Assembly: GCA_022925895.1 (NCBI GenBank)
Contig: JAKSYS010000664.1
Location: 1 to 34,236 of the forward strand
Origin: Fragilaria crotonensis
Taxonomy: Eukaryota; Bacillariophyta; Fragilariophyceae; Fragilariales; Fragilariaceae
Reading direction: 5' to 3'
Length of the DNA stretch: 34,236 nt
The notes below the pieces were generated by a model. That model saw nothing but the letters and a program-made list of their open reading frames with translations. It did no database searches and had not been told where the DNA came from. The position numbers and the translations under genes were made by a program. The stretch's first letter is position 1; each line of letters begins with the position of its first letter. Below are positions 1 through 9,937 of this stretch, piece by piece.

Positions 1-5
1 ATATA

Positions 6-120
6 TCCTACTATACTATAAATAAATTGTTGTGCGTGTGTGCGTGCGTGCGTCCGTCTGTTACGGAGTATGACCACTCTGGGGTACTGGATCAAATGAA
101 TACTGTCTGAATTTTTTCAC
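6..120 (+). repeat. Helitron 5' terminal region shared with the 12.1-kb mini-Helitron
   Basis: Near-identical, in inverted orientation, to 12022-12139. The shared block includes the TC-start, a GT/GC-rich microsatellite stretch (about 30-58), the TTACGGAGTATGACCACTC segment and a terminal GAATTTTTTCAC. It is the strand-specific recognition end expected for Rep. Bases 119-166 continue the match with 11778-11826 after a gap, so the small element carries extra DNA between the two blocks. Confidence 0.9.
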
Positions 121-546
121 TACGGAGCTTCGCCAGGGTTGAGTACTGAAAGTAACAGTAACCAAGAAGCTTCGCCAGTATTGGTGCTTGGCCCCCATGA
201 ACGCAAATTTTTGATTACAAAAGCCATCCCTTACTCAAATAACGTTTTATTAACGGTGGGTGTTTGTTTTTGAAAAATAACGCAATTAACGGCGGGTTGC
301 GTCGTGAAGTTGTATTATTGGTGGTCATTGCACAGTACTGTACGCTGGCTGTACTGTAGTCCCTGTTACGACTCTACATTGTACTCCAGTACCTCATACA
401 CTCACTCACTATAAGATGTACTCCGAGTACTGTACAGTATGGTACTGTACGCTGTACTGTAGACTCAGTACCTCATACACCTACAGTAATTGTACCGCTC
501 ACATAATTCCTTGCTTCCAATTCTTTCCAATCAGCATATAACCATT
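121..546 (+). promoter_or_regulatory. Helitron 5' non-coding leader and likely promoter
   Basis: About 430 bases between the 5' terminus and the first ATG of the Rep/helicase gene. It holds a duplicated block: GTACTGTACGCTG...CTGTACTGTAG...CAGTACCTCATACAC occurs at about 333-403 and again, shortened, at 442-481. The leader is rich in TACTGTAC/GTACTCC words that recur in neighbouring repeats. I see no convincing TATA box. Promoter function is inferred only from position. Confidence 0.4.
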
Positions 547-605
547 ATGTCACACCCAAGTAAACATTCACTATCAACAAAGCCAGCTGCCATTGCAGCA
601 AGGAA

Positions 606-1310
606 AAGGCGTGCCAAACTTCGCAACCTGTCCCAAGAAGAAGGTGGTGACCCTGTAGCTGCCACACAGATGGCCGCCATCACCACCAGGAACCGTGAGC
701 AGAAGAGACAAACACGTCTGGAGCACCTCCAGAGATCTCAAGAAGGTGACCCTGTTGCTGTCACACAGATGGCCACCATCACCACCAGGAACCGTGAGCA
801 GAAGAGACAAACACGTCTGGAGCGCCTCCAGAGATCTCAAGAAGGTGACCCTGTTGCTGTCACACAGATGGCTGCCATCACCACTCAGCACCAAGAGAAC
901 ATGAGACAAACACGTCTGGAGCGCCTCCAGAGATCTCAAGAAGGTGACCCTGTTGCTGCCACACAGATGGCTGCCATCACCACTCAGCACCAAGAGCAGA
1001 TGAGACAAACACGTCTGGAGCGCCTCAGAGATCTCAAGAAGGTGACCCTGTTGCTGCCACACAGATGGCTGCCATCACCACTCAGCACCAAGAGCACATG
1101 AGACAAACACGTCTGGAGCGCCTCCAGAGATCTCAAGAAGGTGACCCTGTAGCTGCCACACAGATGGCTGCCATCACCACTAGGAACCAAGAGCAGATGA
1201 GACAAACACGTCTGGAGCGCCTCCAGAGATCTCAAGAAGGTGACCCTGTTGCTGCCACACAGATGGCTGCCATCACCACTCAGCACCAAGAGCACATGAG
1301 ACAAACACGC
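606..1310 (+). repeat. 99-bp coding tandem repeat at the Helitron protein N-terminus
   Basis: The word GAGACAAACACG recurs at 705, 804, 903, 1002, 1100, 1199 and 1298, giving a 99-base period (33 codons). There are six nearly identical copies, a diverged first copy (606-704) and a truncated last one. Each unit reads about RQTRLERLQRSQEGDPVA followed by a TQMAAITT stretch, a basic, probably helical segment. The copy beginning at 1002 lacks one C near 1026, the only 98-base step, and this moves the reading frame. Antisense open frames across the same stretch are by-products of the repeat. Confidence 0.95.
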
Positions 1311-2739
1311 CAAAGTTGCCAACGCACCAATGGCGCAGCCTATTCATCTGCTCCTGCTCCAGCACGTCATGTCCTTGGCCCATGCACAGTTGAATGTCAG
1401 GGCTGCTCTGCACTGCATTTTCCAAATGAATCAAGGTCTGAAAGGGGCTACTTTTCATCTTGCTGTGCCAAGGGCAAGGTATCTCTCCTCCCTCTCGATC
1501 CCACACCAAATGTGTTGATGGATCTTTTTCATGCACATGAATTGTTCATGCCACACATCCGTGCCTACAACTCTGCCTTGAGTTTTGCCTCAATAGGCGC
1601 TAATGTGGATGATGCTTTGATTGATAGGAGTTGTGGAATTTATACTTTTCGCATTCATGGCTCAATGTACCACCGGTTAGGATCATTGCTCCCAGAACCT
1701 GGACAGCATCCTGCTTTTGCACAACTCTATTTCTATGACACTAACCATGAGGTGGACAATCGTTTACATCATTTGAATACCTTGGACAGGAATACTTTGG
1801 TTTTATTGCAGCAAATGATTCAGAATCAAAACCGGCTGTATGGATTATTCAAGCAAGCTCTTGATGAGAAACCTTGGCCAGTAATACTGATGGTAATCAT
1901 GATGTTGAATTGCCTGGCCACAATGTTGCAATGCATATCCTGGATCAACCTGAATTGGACAACAGACGGTACAATGCACCAAGTTCCAGTGAGGTAGCTG
2001 TGATTCTTCCTGACGAAGGTTCAGGTAACCGTGATATTCAGTATTGCTTCGTGCTGGAGCAATTCAGTCAATCTCAGAGCTCCATCCCGACTATTCTCCA
2101 CTGGCATATGTACTCCTTTTTCCAACAGGCTCCCCAAGAGGCTGGCATCCTGGCATGATGCAAACTGGTCCAAATGCTACGACTCCACATTTGACAAGAT
2201 TAACTTGCCTCATGCATGCTGCATTTCGGCTTTTTATGCGACCTGCTGCTCAGTTCTCCAATCACCTTCACTTTGCAGGAAGCTGTTTCACCAATACATT
2301 GTGGACTGCTATGCCCAAGTGGAACAAGGCCGTCTTAATTTCATCCGTCTTAATCAACCAAGATTGCGTGCTGAACTTTATCAAGGCATTGCAGATGCTG
2401 TTGCTGGTGAGGATGTGACAAACACTCGACAGCTGGGGCGACGAATCATTCTGCCTTCATCTCACATTGGAAGTGCAAGAAACATGCACCAGCTTTGCCA
2501 GGATGCATTGGCAATTGTGCGCCGAATGGGCAAGCCAGACCTCTTTATTACAATGACAACCAATCCGCAGTGGCCAGAAGTTGTTGAAAACCTTCTTCCT
2601 GGCCAAACTGTAAATGACAGACCAGATTTGGTGGCACGAGTGTTCCATCTCAAATTTACAGAGATGATGTTTGACCTCCAGAGCGGCAAGTGCTTGGAAG
2701 GGTTGTGGCTGCTATCTACACCATCGAATTTCAGAAGCG

Positions 2740-3215
2740 AGGATTGCCACATGCACATGTACTGGTCATTTTGGCAGAGAATGACAAACCGCGCACAGAA
2801 TCTGACATTGACCATATTGTTTCAGCTGAGATCCCAGATGCATTGATAGATCCTGAACTTTTTGCAACTGTGAAGAGGTGTATGTTGCATGGGCCCTGTG
2901 GCACCAAAGTTTCCCCCAATCGATGGAAAAATTTGAAGTGTTGTAATAGTTCTACAAAGCCAGCAGGTGAATGCAAGGACAAGTATCCCCGGCCCTTTCA
3001 AGATGAGACAACACTCAATGATGATGGATTCCCTCAATATCATCGACGTGATGATGGAAGGACTGTAACTGTTCGAGGAGCTGAGTTGGACAACCGCTGG
3101 GTTGTGCCATATAATTGCCATCTTACCAAGAAGTATGATTGTCATATCAATGTTGAGGTGTGCAATTCAGTGCAGGCCGTCAAGTACCTCTACAAGTATG
3201 TATACAAGGGACACG
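2740..3215 (+). other. Rep (HUH endonuclease) catalytic core of the Helitron protein
   Basis: The block begins with EFQKRGLPHAHVLV, where the two histidines of the HUH metal-binding motif fall at 2750-2758. It ends with the KYLYKYVYKG segment whose tyrosines start at 3185, 3191, 3197 and 3203. In Helitrons two tyrosines in this motif make the covalent 5' DNA links during strand transfer. All these residues are present in a single uninterrupted frame (2690-3250), so the nuclease core itself is not lesioned. Confidence 0.93.
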
Positions 3216-3689
3216 ACCGTGCTGCAGTCCAGATGGGGGGAAGATGTTGATGAGATCAAGCTCTATCTTGATGGACGTTATGTCTCTGCATCAGAGGCAT
3301 GCTGGCGCCTCTTCAGCCTTCGTCTACATTCAGAGAAGCCCAATGTGATGCGCCTAATGTTCCATCTTCCCAATCAGCAATCAGTGGTTTTTGAGGAAAA
3401 TGAAAATGTTGCTCAAGTGCTTGCAAGAGGACCACCCTGTACACAATTGACTGCCTGGTTGGACCTCAATCGGCATGATCAGTATGCTCGCCAGTTCCTT
3501 TATCATGACATCCCACAACACTACACATGGAAAAGTGCTGGTGTCGAGAAGTGCTGGGTACGACGCTCCAATCACCGGCAGACATTCCCCACTGTGTCTC
3601 GCCTCTACAGTGCTTCCCCTTCTTCTGGTGAGAGATACTTCCTGCGAAGGATGTTGACTGTAGTGAAAGGTGCAACAAGCTTTGAAGCT

Positions 3690-5575
3690 CTGAACCGTTG
3701 ATGATGTACTTTGTCCAACATTTCAAGATGCCTGTCGTACATTGGGTCTTCTAGATGATGATACTGAGTGGCATCGAGCCATGCAGGAAGCCACACAGAC
3801 ACTCTCCCCAGCAAGGCTCAGAAGACTTTTTGCAATCATCCTCTTCAACTGTGATGTCTCTGACCCAAGGTCACTCTATGACTCTCACTGGGCTGCCCTG
3901 TCAGAAGACTATGCACACCGTCAACCCAGCCTTAGTGAACAACACCTGCAGGACCTCCTTGTGCGTAAACTTGATGCCCTTCTGGGGATAATGCACAGCC
4001 GTTCTGTATTCGAATGGATACCATCCCTCCGCACACTTCTGGTTGAGGAGCATGGGAGTGCCATGGACAACAATTCAGTCAACCATTTGTTAGAATTGCA
4101 GCTGTCATCATCCAACACTGATATTCAACAGCAGCTGGATCGCCTCCCTCTCCTGAATCTTGAACAGCGTGCTATTTTTGATGCTGTACTTGCTTCTGTG
4201 AACAACAATGCTGGTACTGAAAATCAGAAAAATGTTTATTTTGTTGATGGACCTGCAGGCTCAGGTAAGACGGAGTTGTTCAGGATGATCCTTGCCAAGG
4301 TGCGCAGTGAAGGGAAGGTTGCCCTTGCAACGGCCATATCAGGCATTGCTGCCTCAAACTTTGCCCCTTTGGGCCGTACTCTGCACTATATATCCGGGCT
4401 TCCAATTCAATTATATGAAACATCCATGTGCAACCTATCAAAGAGAAGGCAGAAGTTATGAAGGTTGCAAAGATTTTGATCATTGATGAGATCACAATGC
4501 TTAAGGGTGTTGGTCTTGATGTTCTTTCACAGTCTCTTTGTGATTTACTTGAACGTAATGATGCTCCATTTGGTGGCTTGGTTGTCGTCATGGGTGGTGA
4601 CTTTCGTCAAGTGCTTCCCATACTACGCCATGCTGGAAGAGCTACCACTGTGCATTCAACTGTCCTACAATCCAAAGTCTGGCAAACATCATCTGTGAAT
4701 GTAATGCAACTCTCTGAAAATATGCGATTGCGAATGGACTTACAGAACACAAATGCTAACCCAGAGTTCCAAGAAGTACTTTCCCATTTTGCATCTTTCC
4801 TGTTGAGGATCGGCGAGGATATGGAGCCTTCCCCAATAAATCTACCATCTTATATATTCCAGCCTCAGGATACAAGCGAACTGGTTGAGCATGTGTTTGA
4901 TGATTTTTCTTCCAATGAACCAGCCTATTGGTCTGCGTGCTATTCTATGTCCTAAAAACAAAGATGTTCAAAGAATCAATGATATGGTAACCTCAAGGCT
5001 ACCTCATGATGAACATGTGTTTCTCAGTATTGACAACATCATATCTGAGGAACCTAATGATCCTGCACATACCCTCTATCCTCCTGAATTCCTGAACTCT
5101 TTGGAGCTATCTGGCCTTCCACCACATTGCCTCACTCTGAAAAAGGCATGTTGGTCATGCTGCTCGAAACCTATCAAGCACACTCAGCAATGGCACCCGT
5201 CTCATTGTTCGCCGTATCTCACAGTCTGTCCTCCAGTGTTTGATTCCTACCACTGCAGAAATTGTGGACATACCACGGATTGCTCTCCTATCACCTCAAG
5301 ATGAGCTGCCATTTGTCTTCAAACGACGTCAGTTTCCAGTTCAACCAGCATATGCAATGACGATCAACAAGAGTCAAGGTCAAACATTGCGAAGAGTTGG
5401 CATTTTCTTGCCACAAGGTGTATTTGCACATGGCCAGCTTTACGTTGCTCTCTCAAGAGTTCGTAACCCACATGATCTTTTCATATTTACTGATGGTCAT
5501 CTTCTGCACAACATTGTTTATAAGGAGGTCCTGATATCAAAACTGTGCCCTCAGTATCATCAACAGGATTTGTAA
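3690..5575 (+). other. PIF1-type helicase domain of the Helitron protein
   Basis: Superfamily 1B helicase fused C-terminal to Rep. The linker reads TFQDACRTLGLLDDDTEW, typical of Helitrons. Walker A is at 4249-4272 and Walker B (IIDE) at 4480-4491. The GGDFRQVLPI and LSENMRL motifs follow, and the end carries NKSQGQTL and VALSRVRN. Frame changes at about 4440, 4925, 5145 and 5165 split the domain into five frames, each open across its part. The stop is TAA at 5573-5575. Confidence 0.93.
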
Positions 5576-5819
5576 ACAACTTCAATACTGTGTATTTTGG
5601 CAATCTAAATTAGCAAATTTCTATGAATTTGTCACTTTTTTCCTCATCTAATTGTGTTGTAAAACACATCATTTGCAGCACGCTTGCCACTACACACAAC
5701 CGTGCACAACCCATACCGTACATGTATTCCAAAAGTCCGACCGATTGGGAGGCGTGGGTTTTTTCGTTTTTACCGTACACGTATTCCAAAAGTCCGACCA
5801 ATTGGGAGGCACCCACTAG
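5576..5819 (+). terminator. Helitron 3' end with a duplicated terminal module
   Basis: After the stop codon come about 140 bases of AT-rich spacer, then two copies of a 38-base module. They start CCGTACATGTATTCC (5716-5754) and CCGTACACGTATTCC (5773-5810), and each ends GGGAGGC. Only the second copy runs into CACCCACTAG, the true 3' end. The stem-loop and CTAG are the rolling-circle termination signal. The first copy lacks CTAG, so it looks like a former or by-passed terminator. Confidence 0.8.
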
Positions 5820-6123
5820 TAATAATGAAATATAAAGCATGTAAAATGTAGATTTGGTGATGCACCAGTTTGTGTTCTCTTTTGGGGTTGGCTGGCGATT
5901 GCAATTCCCATTTATATGTCCGCGGAACATTCGACAATGACCGAAGAACAATGACGCAAATACTTACGAGAACGCGAACGCGAAGCGTGACTCAATCGTG
6001 CAAAAGAGAACCGAACCGTGACTCACTGATCAACGACGGCAGACGCCAGCACTGTAGCTTTTCTTTTAACCGCGTTGTGTTGAGTGTCAAGTTTGTCTTG
6101 GTTCTTTTATCCTTTATTCAGTA
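5820..6123. other. Intergenic flank between Helitron and TIR element
   Basis: No gene recognised. Short open frames here have no recognisable domain. The stretch 5960-5990 is rich in CGAACGCG-type words. It forms the target-side flank of both neighbouring elements. Confidence 0.5.
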
Positions 6124-6832
6124 CCACCAAAAAACTGCTTAGAACCAATAATATCACTTAGAACCAATAAACGCGTCAAAATCCGTATCCCCTACACAAA
6201 AGTTGCTCAAATTATGTTTTTCCCCAAGAATATGTATGAGGACCTCATTCCTTCATTCATCCTATGGCATACAGCCTTCGTCTACTTGCAGGAAAGTGAG
6301 GTTGAGTGAGCGGTCGCTTCAATATTTCACACTGTATTTTGGCAATTGAGCTCAAATCCAGCTCACGGTTTTAGCACATCGAGGTGGGCTTCCCATGAAT
6401 GCTCGGAGTATTTTTTTCACTGTAGCGATTTTTATAGAAACGCGTGACACACGATACCGCGCCGTATTTTTCTTGTAGTCCAACGTTTGTGGTACAAGAC
6501 ACACGTGGCTACCAGCGTAACAGTAGACCGAAAATTACATCGATTGTGGGCGAACGTGTGAAAAAGATTACGCGCGCACATATAAATTTTTCCTCATGCA
6601 TGTGTATATTTTTATGTATCACTTAGAACCAATAATCTCTAAGCGAGGCGATGAAATCGTTCCATTCCTTGATGAATATCTGCTCCAGTACAAGATTGAT
6701 TCAATTGTAATGTGGAGAACTATACGGAGAAGAAGTTGTAACGGAACGGAGATAGAGTGCGAAGCTTGAAGGAATAGATAAATTGAGTCGTAACATGCGT
6801 TAAATTATTGGTTCTAAGCAGTGTTTAGGTGG
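6124..6832. mobile_element. Non-autonomous TIR DNA transposon (MITE-like), TA target
   Basis: Imperfect terminal inverted repeats of about 28 bases with two mismatches: CCACCAAAAAACTGCTTAGA... at 6124 and its reverse complement ending ...GGTGG at 6832. Each end is flanked by TA (6122-6123 and 6833-6834), as in Tc1/mariner-type insertions. The word CTTAGAACCAATAA occurs in the left TIR (6138), directly repeated at 6158 and 6619, and inverted in the right TIR (6806). These extra copies could be subterminal transposase sites. At 709 bases with no transposase domain the element is non-autonomous. Superfamily is inferred only from the dinucleotide target. Confidence 0.75.
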
Positions 6833-7488
6833 TAGTGTGCTGGCTGATCTGCACTGAAGGCATAGCTGCTAATAGCCTCCTCCTACTGTCGCGACGCGGG
6901 TCCTAACCGTATGATATGTGTGAAACTTTCAACCCTCAGGCCTACCAGTACTTTACTTTTTATCAAAACTTGGCTAGCTACTTGGTAGCTCTAGACTCAC
7001 ACTGCTCGCGGCGACCGGTGATGGTGTACAGGTTTGCCGATGCCCGTGTGGTGTAACTCTTGTAATGTTGGTGTGAACAATTGGTGTGGTGTGAACAACA
7101 GTGGTAACATGAACAAATTGCTTTCGATACGTAACAAATGTACTAGAAAATTGATAGAGATTTCCAATTTAATGCGTAGCTAGTGTACTGGACCAAACGT
7201 AGAGACTCCAACAGCATGAAGTGGGACTTCGAACACAGAATACAAAAAAACTAGAAGCTTCCTAGGAATTGATAAGAAACTTTGGTAACAAGATCGATAC
7301 ATAGGATATATTAATCGCATACGAATGTTTGATTGCAAATGCGGAGAGTTTAACTCCCCAGGAAGGTCCGGCCCAAGCACGTTTTGTGATTAACAAGATG
7401 TACCTTAAGGATGTGCGCGCCAGCCAATGACCGGCCGGCGTGATGAGAGCTTGTTAGGATCTGTGTTGTATCATTTGAGCTGGCAAGG
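6833..7488. other. Intergenic, nothing recognised
   Basis: No convincing gene. A short imperfect duplication of TTGGTGTGAACAA lies at about 7069-7115. A small minus-strand open frame (7180-7380) has no recognisable domain. Confidence 0.4.
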
Positions 7489-7762
7489 TTCAGCACAAAT
7501 GTCAGCAGATTTCTTTTTTGTCAGCAAATGTCAGCAGATTTGCTTTTCGTCAGCGCATGTCAGCAAACTTGATTCTCGTCAGCAAATGTCAGAAGATGTC
7601 AGCATCACCGTAGCTTTTGTACTGGAAAAAACTTGCTTGTTTTTGTCATCATATGTCAGAAAATGTCAGCAGATTTGATTTTTGTCAGCAGATTTCAGCA
7701 AATTCGTTTTCTGTCAGCGGATGTCAGCAGATCTGTCTTTTTGTCAGCAAGTGTCAGCAAAA
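7489..7762. repeat. GTCAGC-box array, 10-bp box spacing within 29-bp units
   Basis: Units begin at 7520, 7549, 7578 and, after a 47-base interruption, at 7655, 7684, 7713 and 7743. The step is 29 bases (30 once). Most units carry two boxes ten bases apart, GTCAGCAAAT then GTCAGCAGAT, followed by a T-rich tail such as TTGCTTTTC. The open frame running through it (7427-7678) is a by-product of the repeat. Function is unknown. The spacing resembles a multi-site protein-binding array or a minisatellite. Confidence 0.85.
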
Positions 7763-8539
7763 CAAAGATGACGCTGGCATAACCAGTCTAGCACCAGCCA
7801 GACACAGAACGGAAATGATTTTCGCCTCCGGCCAGCGTGTATTCAACCTTGATTCACGACTAAGCGTGTATTGCCGGACCTTCCAGAAGACATGTGTCGC
7901 ACAAGTAAAGAAATTGCTATTTAGAAGAAATGATTTCTATTTATTTTTTAGTTTAGAAATGTGAGGACTTCAAGTCCCATTTCCACGGTAAGCAAAACTA
8001 TGGCAGGGATGCACATGTATGAATCTTGAATACACTTAATAGTGTGATTAAATACATATATGTTATATTCGTTCTGTATAACTATCACAAGTAATATGTC
8101 CGAGGCAGTACAAGCTTGTCATATAAACATGTGTGACCGGCAACAAACAATATACAGATGTGCACAGCAGTACACAGTACACAGTACCCCAAAGATACCA
8201 TACAGTATTACTCTAGCTACTGCTACTTACTACAGTACTACAGTACGGTATTTCTACCACGGCATTGCAGTGTAGTTCTACGTTCGTGTGCACTTCCTAA
8301 CTATGGTACGGTTATTACAGTGTGATTACATATGGATAAGTAGTTTTTTAAGTGGATGCACTTATTGAGCAATGCATGTGCCCTTCGCTCAAAAGTCTTG
8401 AAAATATTTCTTTTGAATAATTTAGTTCATAAAGAAATACATACATAAAACACAGATTTCAAGGGCGTTGAATTTTTACAAGACCAACACACAAAGCACC
8501 ATCCCGCAAGATGCAGCACAATCATCTTTGACAACAGTT
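7763..8539. other. Intergenic; AGTAC-rich low complexity near 8160-8255
   Basis: No gene recognised. Bases 8165-8255 are dominated by CAGTACACAGTAC and TACAGTACTACAG words, the same trinucleotide style seen in the Helitron leader and near 9985 and 15590. Confidence 0.4.
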
Positions 8540-8575
8540 GTCAACAAGCAACAAGAGATCTTGTTGCTTGTTGAC
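8540..8575. repeat. Perfect 16-bp inverted repeat with 4-nt loop
   Basis: GTCAACAAGCAACAAG (8540-8555), loop AGAT, then the exact complement (8560-8575). It would form a very stable hairpin or cruciform. The next ATG with a long open frame is at 8652, about 75 bases downstream, so it may lie in the 5' leader of that broken gene. It could alternatively be an element end. Confidence 0.9.
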
Positions 8576-8839
8576 AGTTGACTACAACACACCCGACGAG
8601 CCTGCCATACTATAGCTTGCTCTGCTTGGTGTGTACCCGCAGTCAACCAAGATGTTGTCGAGCGCGGGGCGACGAGGCTCTAATCAAGGTGCTGGTGGCA
8701 GTTGTGATCATGGACATGGAAGGGGTGCTGGGCCTCCAAATGCAGTGCCAGCTACAGTTAGTGGGCAATCTTCAAACTGGCAAGGAATAGGATCACCATC
8801 GCCTTCTGGCGATTCGCAAATGATACGACGGAGTCAAAC

Positions 8840-8990
8840 AGCAACGTTGTTGCCAAAAACCCGCAGTCAACAAGCTGCAACAGTGTTGCCAAGAACCAGC
8901 AGTCAACAAGCTGCAGCATTGTCGCCCATGACCCGCAGTCAAGCTGCAGCATTGTCGCCCATGACCCGTAGCTAGTCAAGCTGCAACAGC
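8840..8990 (+). repeat. 36-bp coding repeat in the broken gene at 8.65 kb
   Basis: CAACAAGCTGCAACAG-type units, about 36 bases each, encode QQAA(A/T)xLPxTRS about four times with progressive loss. The last unit carries the extra TAGC/AGCT tetranucleotide that shifts the frame. Confidence 0.75.
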
Positions 8991-9240
8991 TGGTCGACAT
9001 GCTGGTTTCACGAATCCAGGAAGTGGAGTTGGAGGAATGTCTAGTAGATCACAAGAACAGGTACGACAACAAGAGCAATGATATCTTGAACAACTTCAAC
9101 GACGATTTCAAGAACAACAACAGCGACAACGTTGTTCAACAACATTAATGACGCGCTGAAAAGGCATAGAAATAATGTCATCAAAACCATCAAACAACTA
9201 TTTAGAGGTGAGGAACGTGCATATTGCTCCGGATGTGGTG

Positions 9241-9288
9241 GTAACTGTGCTTGAGTTTCTGTAGCTACTCACAACTACTATTCTACAG
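9241..9288 (+). other. Probable 48-nt spliceosomal intron
   Basis: GT at 9241 and CTACAG ending at 9288. Removing it restores a continuous frame from the CSGCG motif into DKIFGQDGY; unspliced, the frame ends at a TGA inside the intron. The length is short but plausible for a small-intron genome. Confidence 0.55.
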
Positions 9289-9937
9289 ATAAAATCTTTG
9301 GGCAAGATGGATATGCTGTTGCGTTTGAACTTAATCAGATTGCTGGAATGAGGAGTCCAGCTACTAAAGATACATTGACTTCCTTGACTGCCTTGTCAAG
9401 GCTGTCGTCGAGTACAGCAAGTACATGGAGAATCGCAGCACAAGGCAGCCTCTGAGTCAGTGGTTCACACTGACGGACGAGGCCTTCCTGATGGTGTGCA
9501 TCAAATGGTACATGACAAAGTGGAGGCATGATTGGATGGTACAGAGAATGGGACCTCCAGCCACACTACCACCTCGCGATAGTTCTCCACAATTCTATGA
9601 GGCAAGGTACACTGGAAAAGCTTACGGAACGAAAAGAAGTTGGTCGAAGGAAGGGCTAGAGCGTTTCAACGCATTAATGATTGATGTGTTTCGCAACCGT
9701 CAAGAACATGGAGCAGCATTCGATGCTGAATTCTTGGAGGAAATGAAGTTCAGGTATGCTTCTGGAATTGATGCAGCAAGCGGACAATCTGCAGAAGAAG
9801 CAGAGGTAATTCCTGTGGCGACTGCTCAGCCAACAATTGTCTACAATGATTTCAATATGGAATTGTTATTCGCACATGCAAACATCACTGGAGGTGCAGG
9901 GATGAATGGAGAGCCGCAACCTGACGATGGAGTTTGA

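Larger units (their letters stand above)
547..5575 (+). pseudogene. Helitron Rep/PIF1-family helicase, frameshifted
   Basis: Encodes the HUH nuclease plus 5'-to-3' helicase that nicks and unwinds Helitron DNA. Domain order: basic 33-residue tandem repeats (606-1310); a zinc-finger-like CxxC...CC motif (about 1385-1475); the Helitron-like N-terminal domain (about 1500-2700); HUH motif PHAH (2747-2758); the tyrosine motif KYLYKYVYKG (3182-3211); Walker A GPAGSGKT (4249-4272); Walker B LIIDE (4477-4491); GGDFRQVLP (from 4593); and the C-terminal NKSQGQTL and YVALSRVRN motifs (about 5365-5465). ATG 547 is the first ATG of the frame. The reading path changes frame near 1026, 1870, 2040, 2280, 2695, 3237, 3700, 4440, 4925, 5145 and 5165. 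I find no in-frame stop along that path. It is either a recently dead copy or one damaged by assembly indels. Family assignment is firm; functionality is doubtful. Confidence 0.95.
6..5819 (+). mobile_element. Helitron, full length with both termini
   Basis: Rolling-circle transposon. The left end starts TCCTACTATACTATAAATA at base 6 directly after an A. The right end is CTAG at 5816-5819, followed by T at 5820. This is the canonical Helitron arrangement (5' TC, 3' CTRR, insertion between A and T without target duplication). A short stem (TGGG/CCCA) lies just upstream of CTAG. Inside is one Rep/helicase gene on the same strand (547-5575). The first 115 bases recur, inverted, at 12022-12139 as the 5' end of a small relative, which independently supports the 5' border. 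The gene is frameshifted in this copy, so the element is probably not autonomous as assembled. Confidence 0.93.
8652..9937 (+). pseudogene. Unrecognised repeat-bearing protein gene with one intron, broken
   Basis: I do not recognise the product. From ATG 8652 it reads a Gly/Ser/Gln-rich start, then 12-residue repeats of the type QQAAALSPMTRS (8840-8990), a Gln/Arg-rich helix (9085-9130), a CSGCG zinc-ribbon-like pair (9224-9238) and a folded-looking C-terminal part with LSQWFTLTDEAF and WSKEGLERFNALMIDVF (9374-9937). A short intron GTAACT...CTACAG at 9241-9288 joins CSGC to DKIFGQDGYAVAFE in frame. Lesions: a 4-base insertion near 8970-8977 giving TAG, TGA at 9079, and frame changes near 9129 and 9372. 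The last 170 codons (from 9425) are intact. Probably a transposon-associated or multicopy family; that is inference. Confidence 0.6.

Noticed and set aside
574-1322. Antisense open frames across the 99-bp repeat
   Set aside because: They are open only because a stop-free antisense unit is repeated; composition is the mirror of the sense repeat and no domain is seen.
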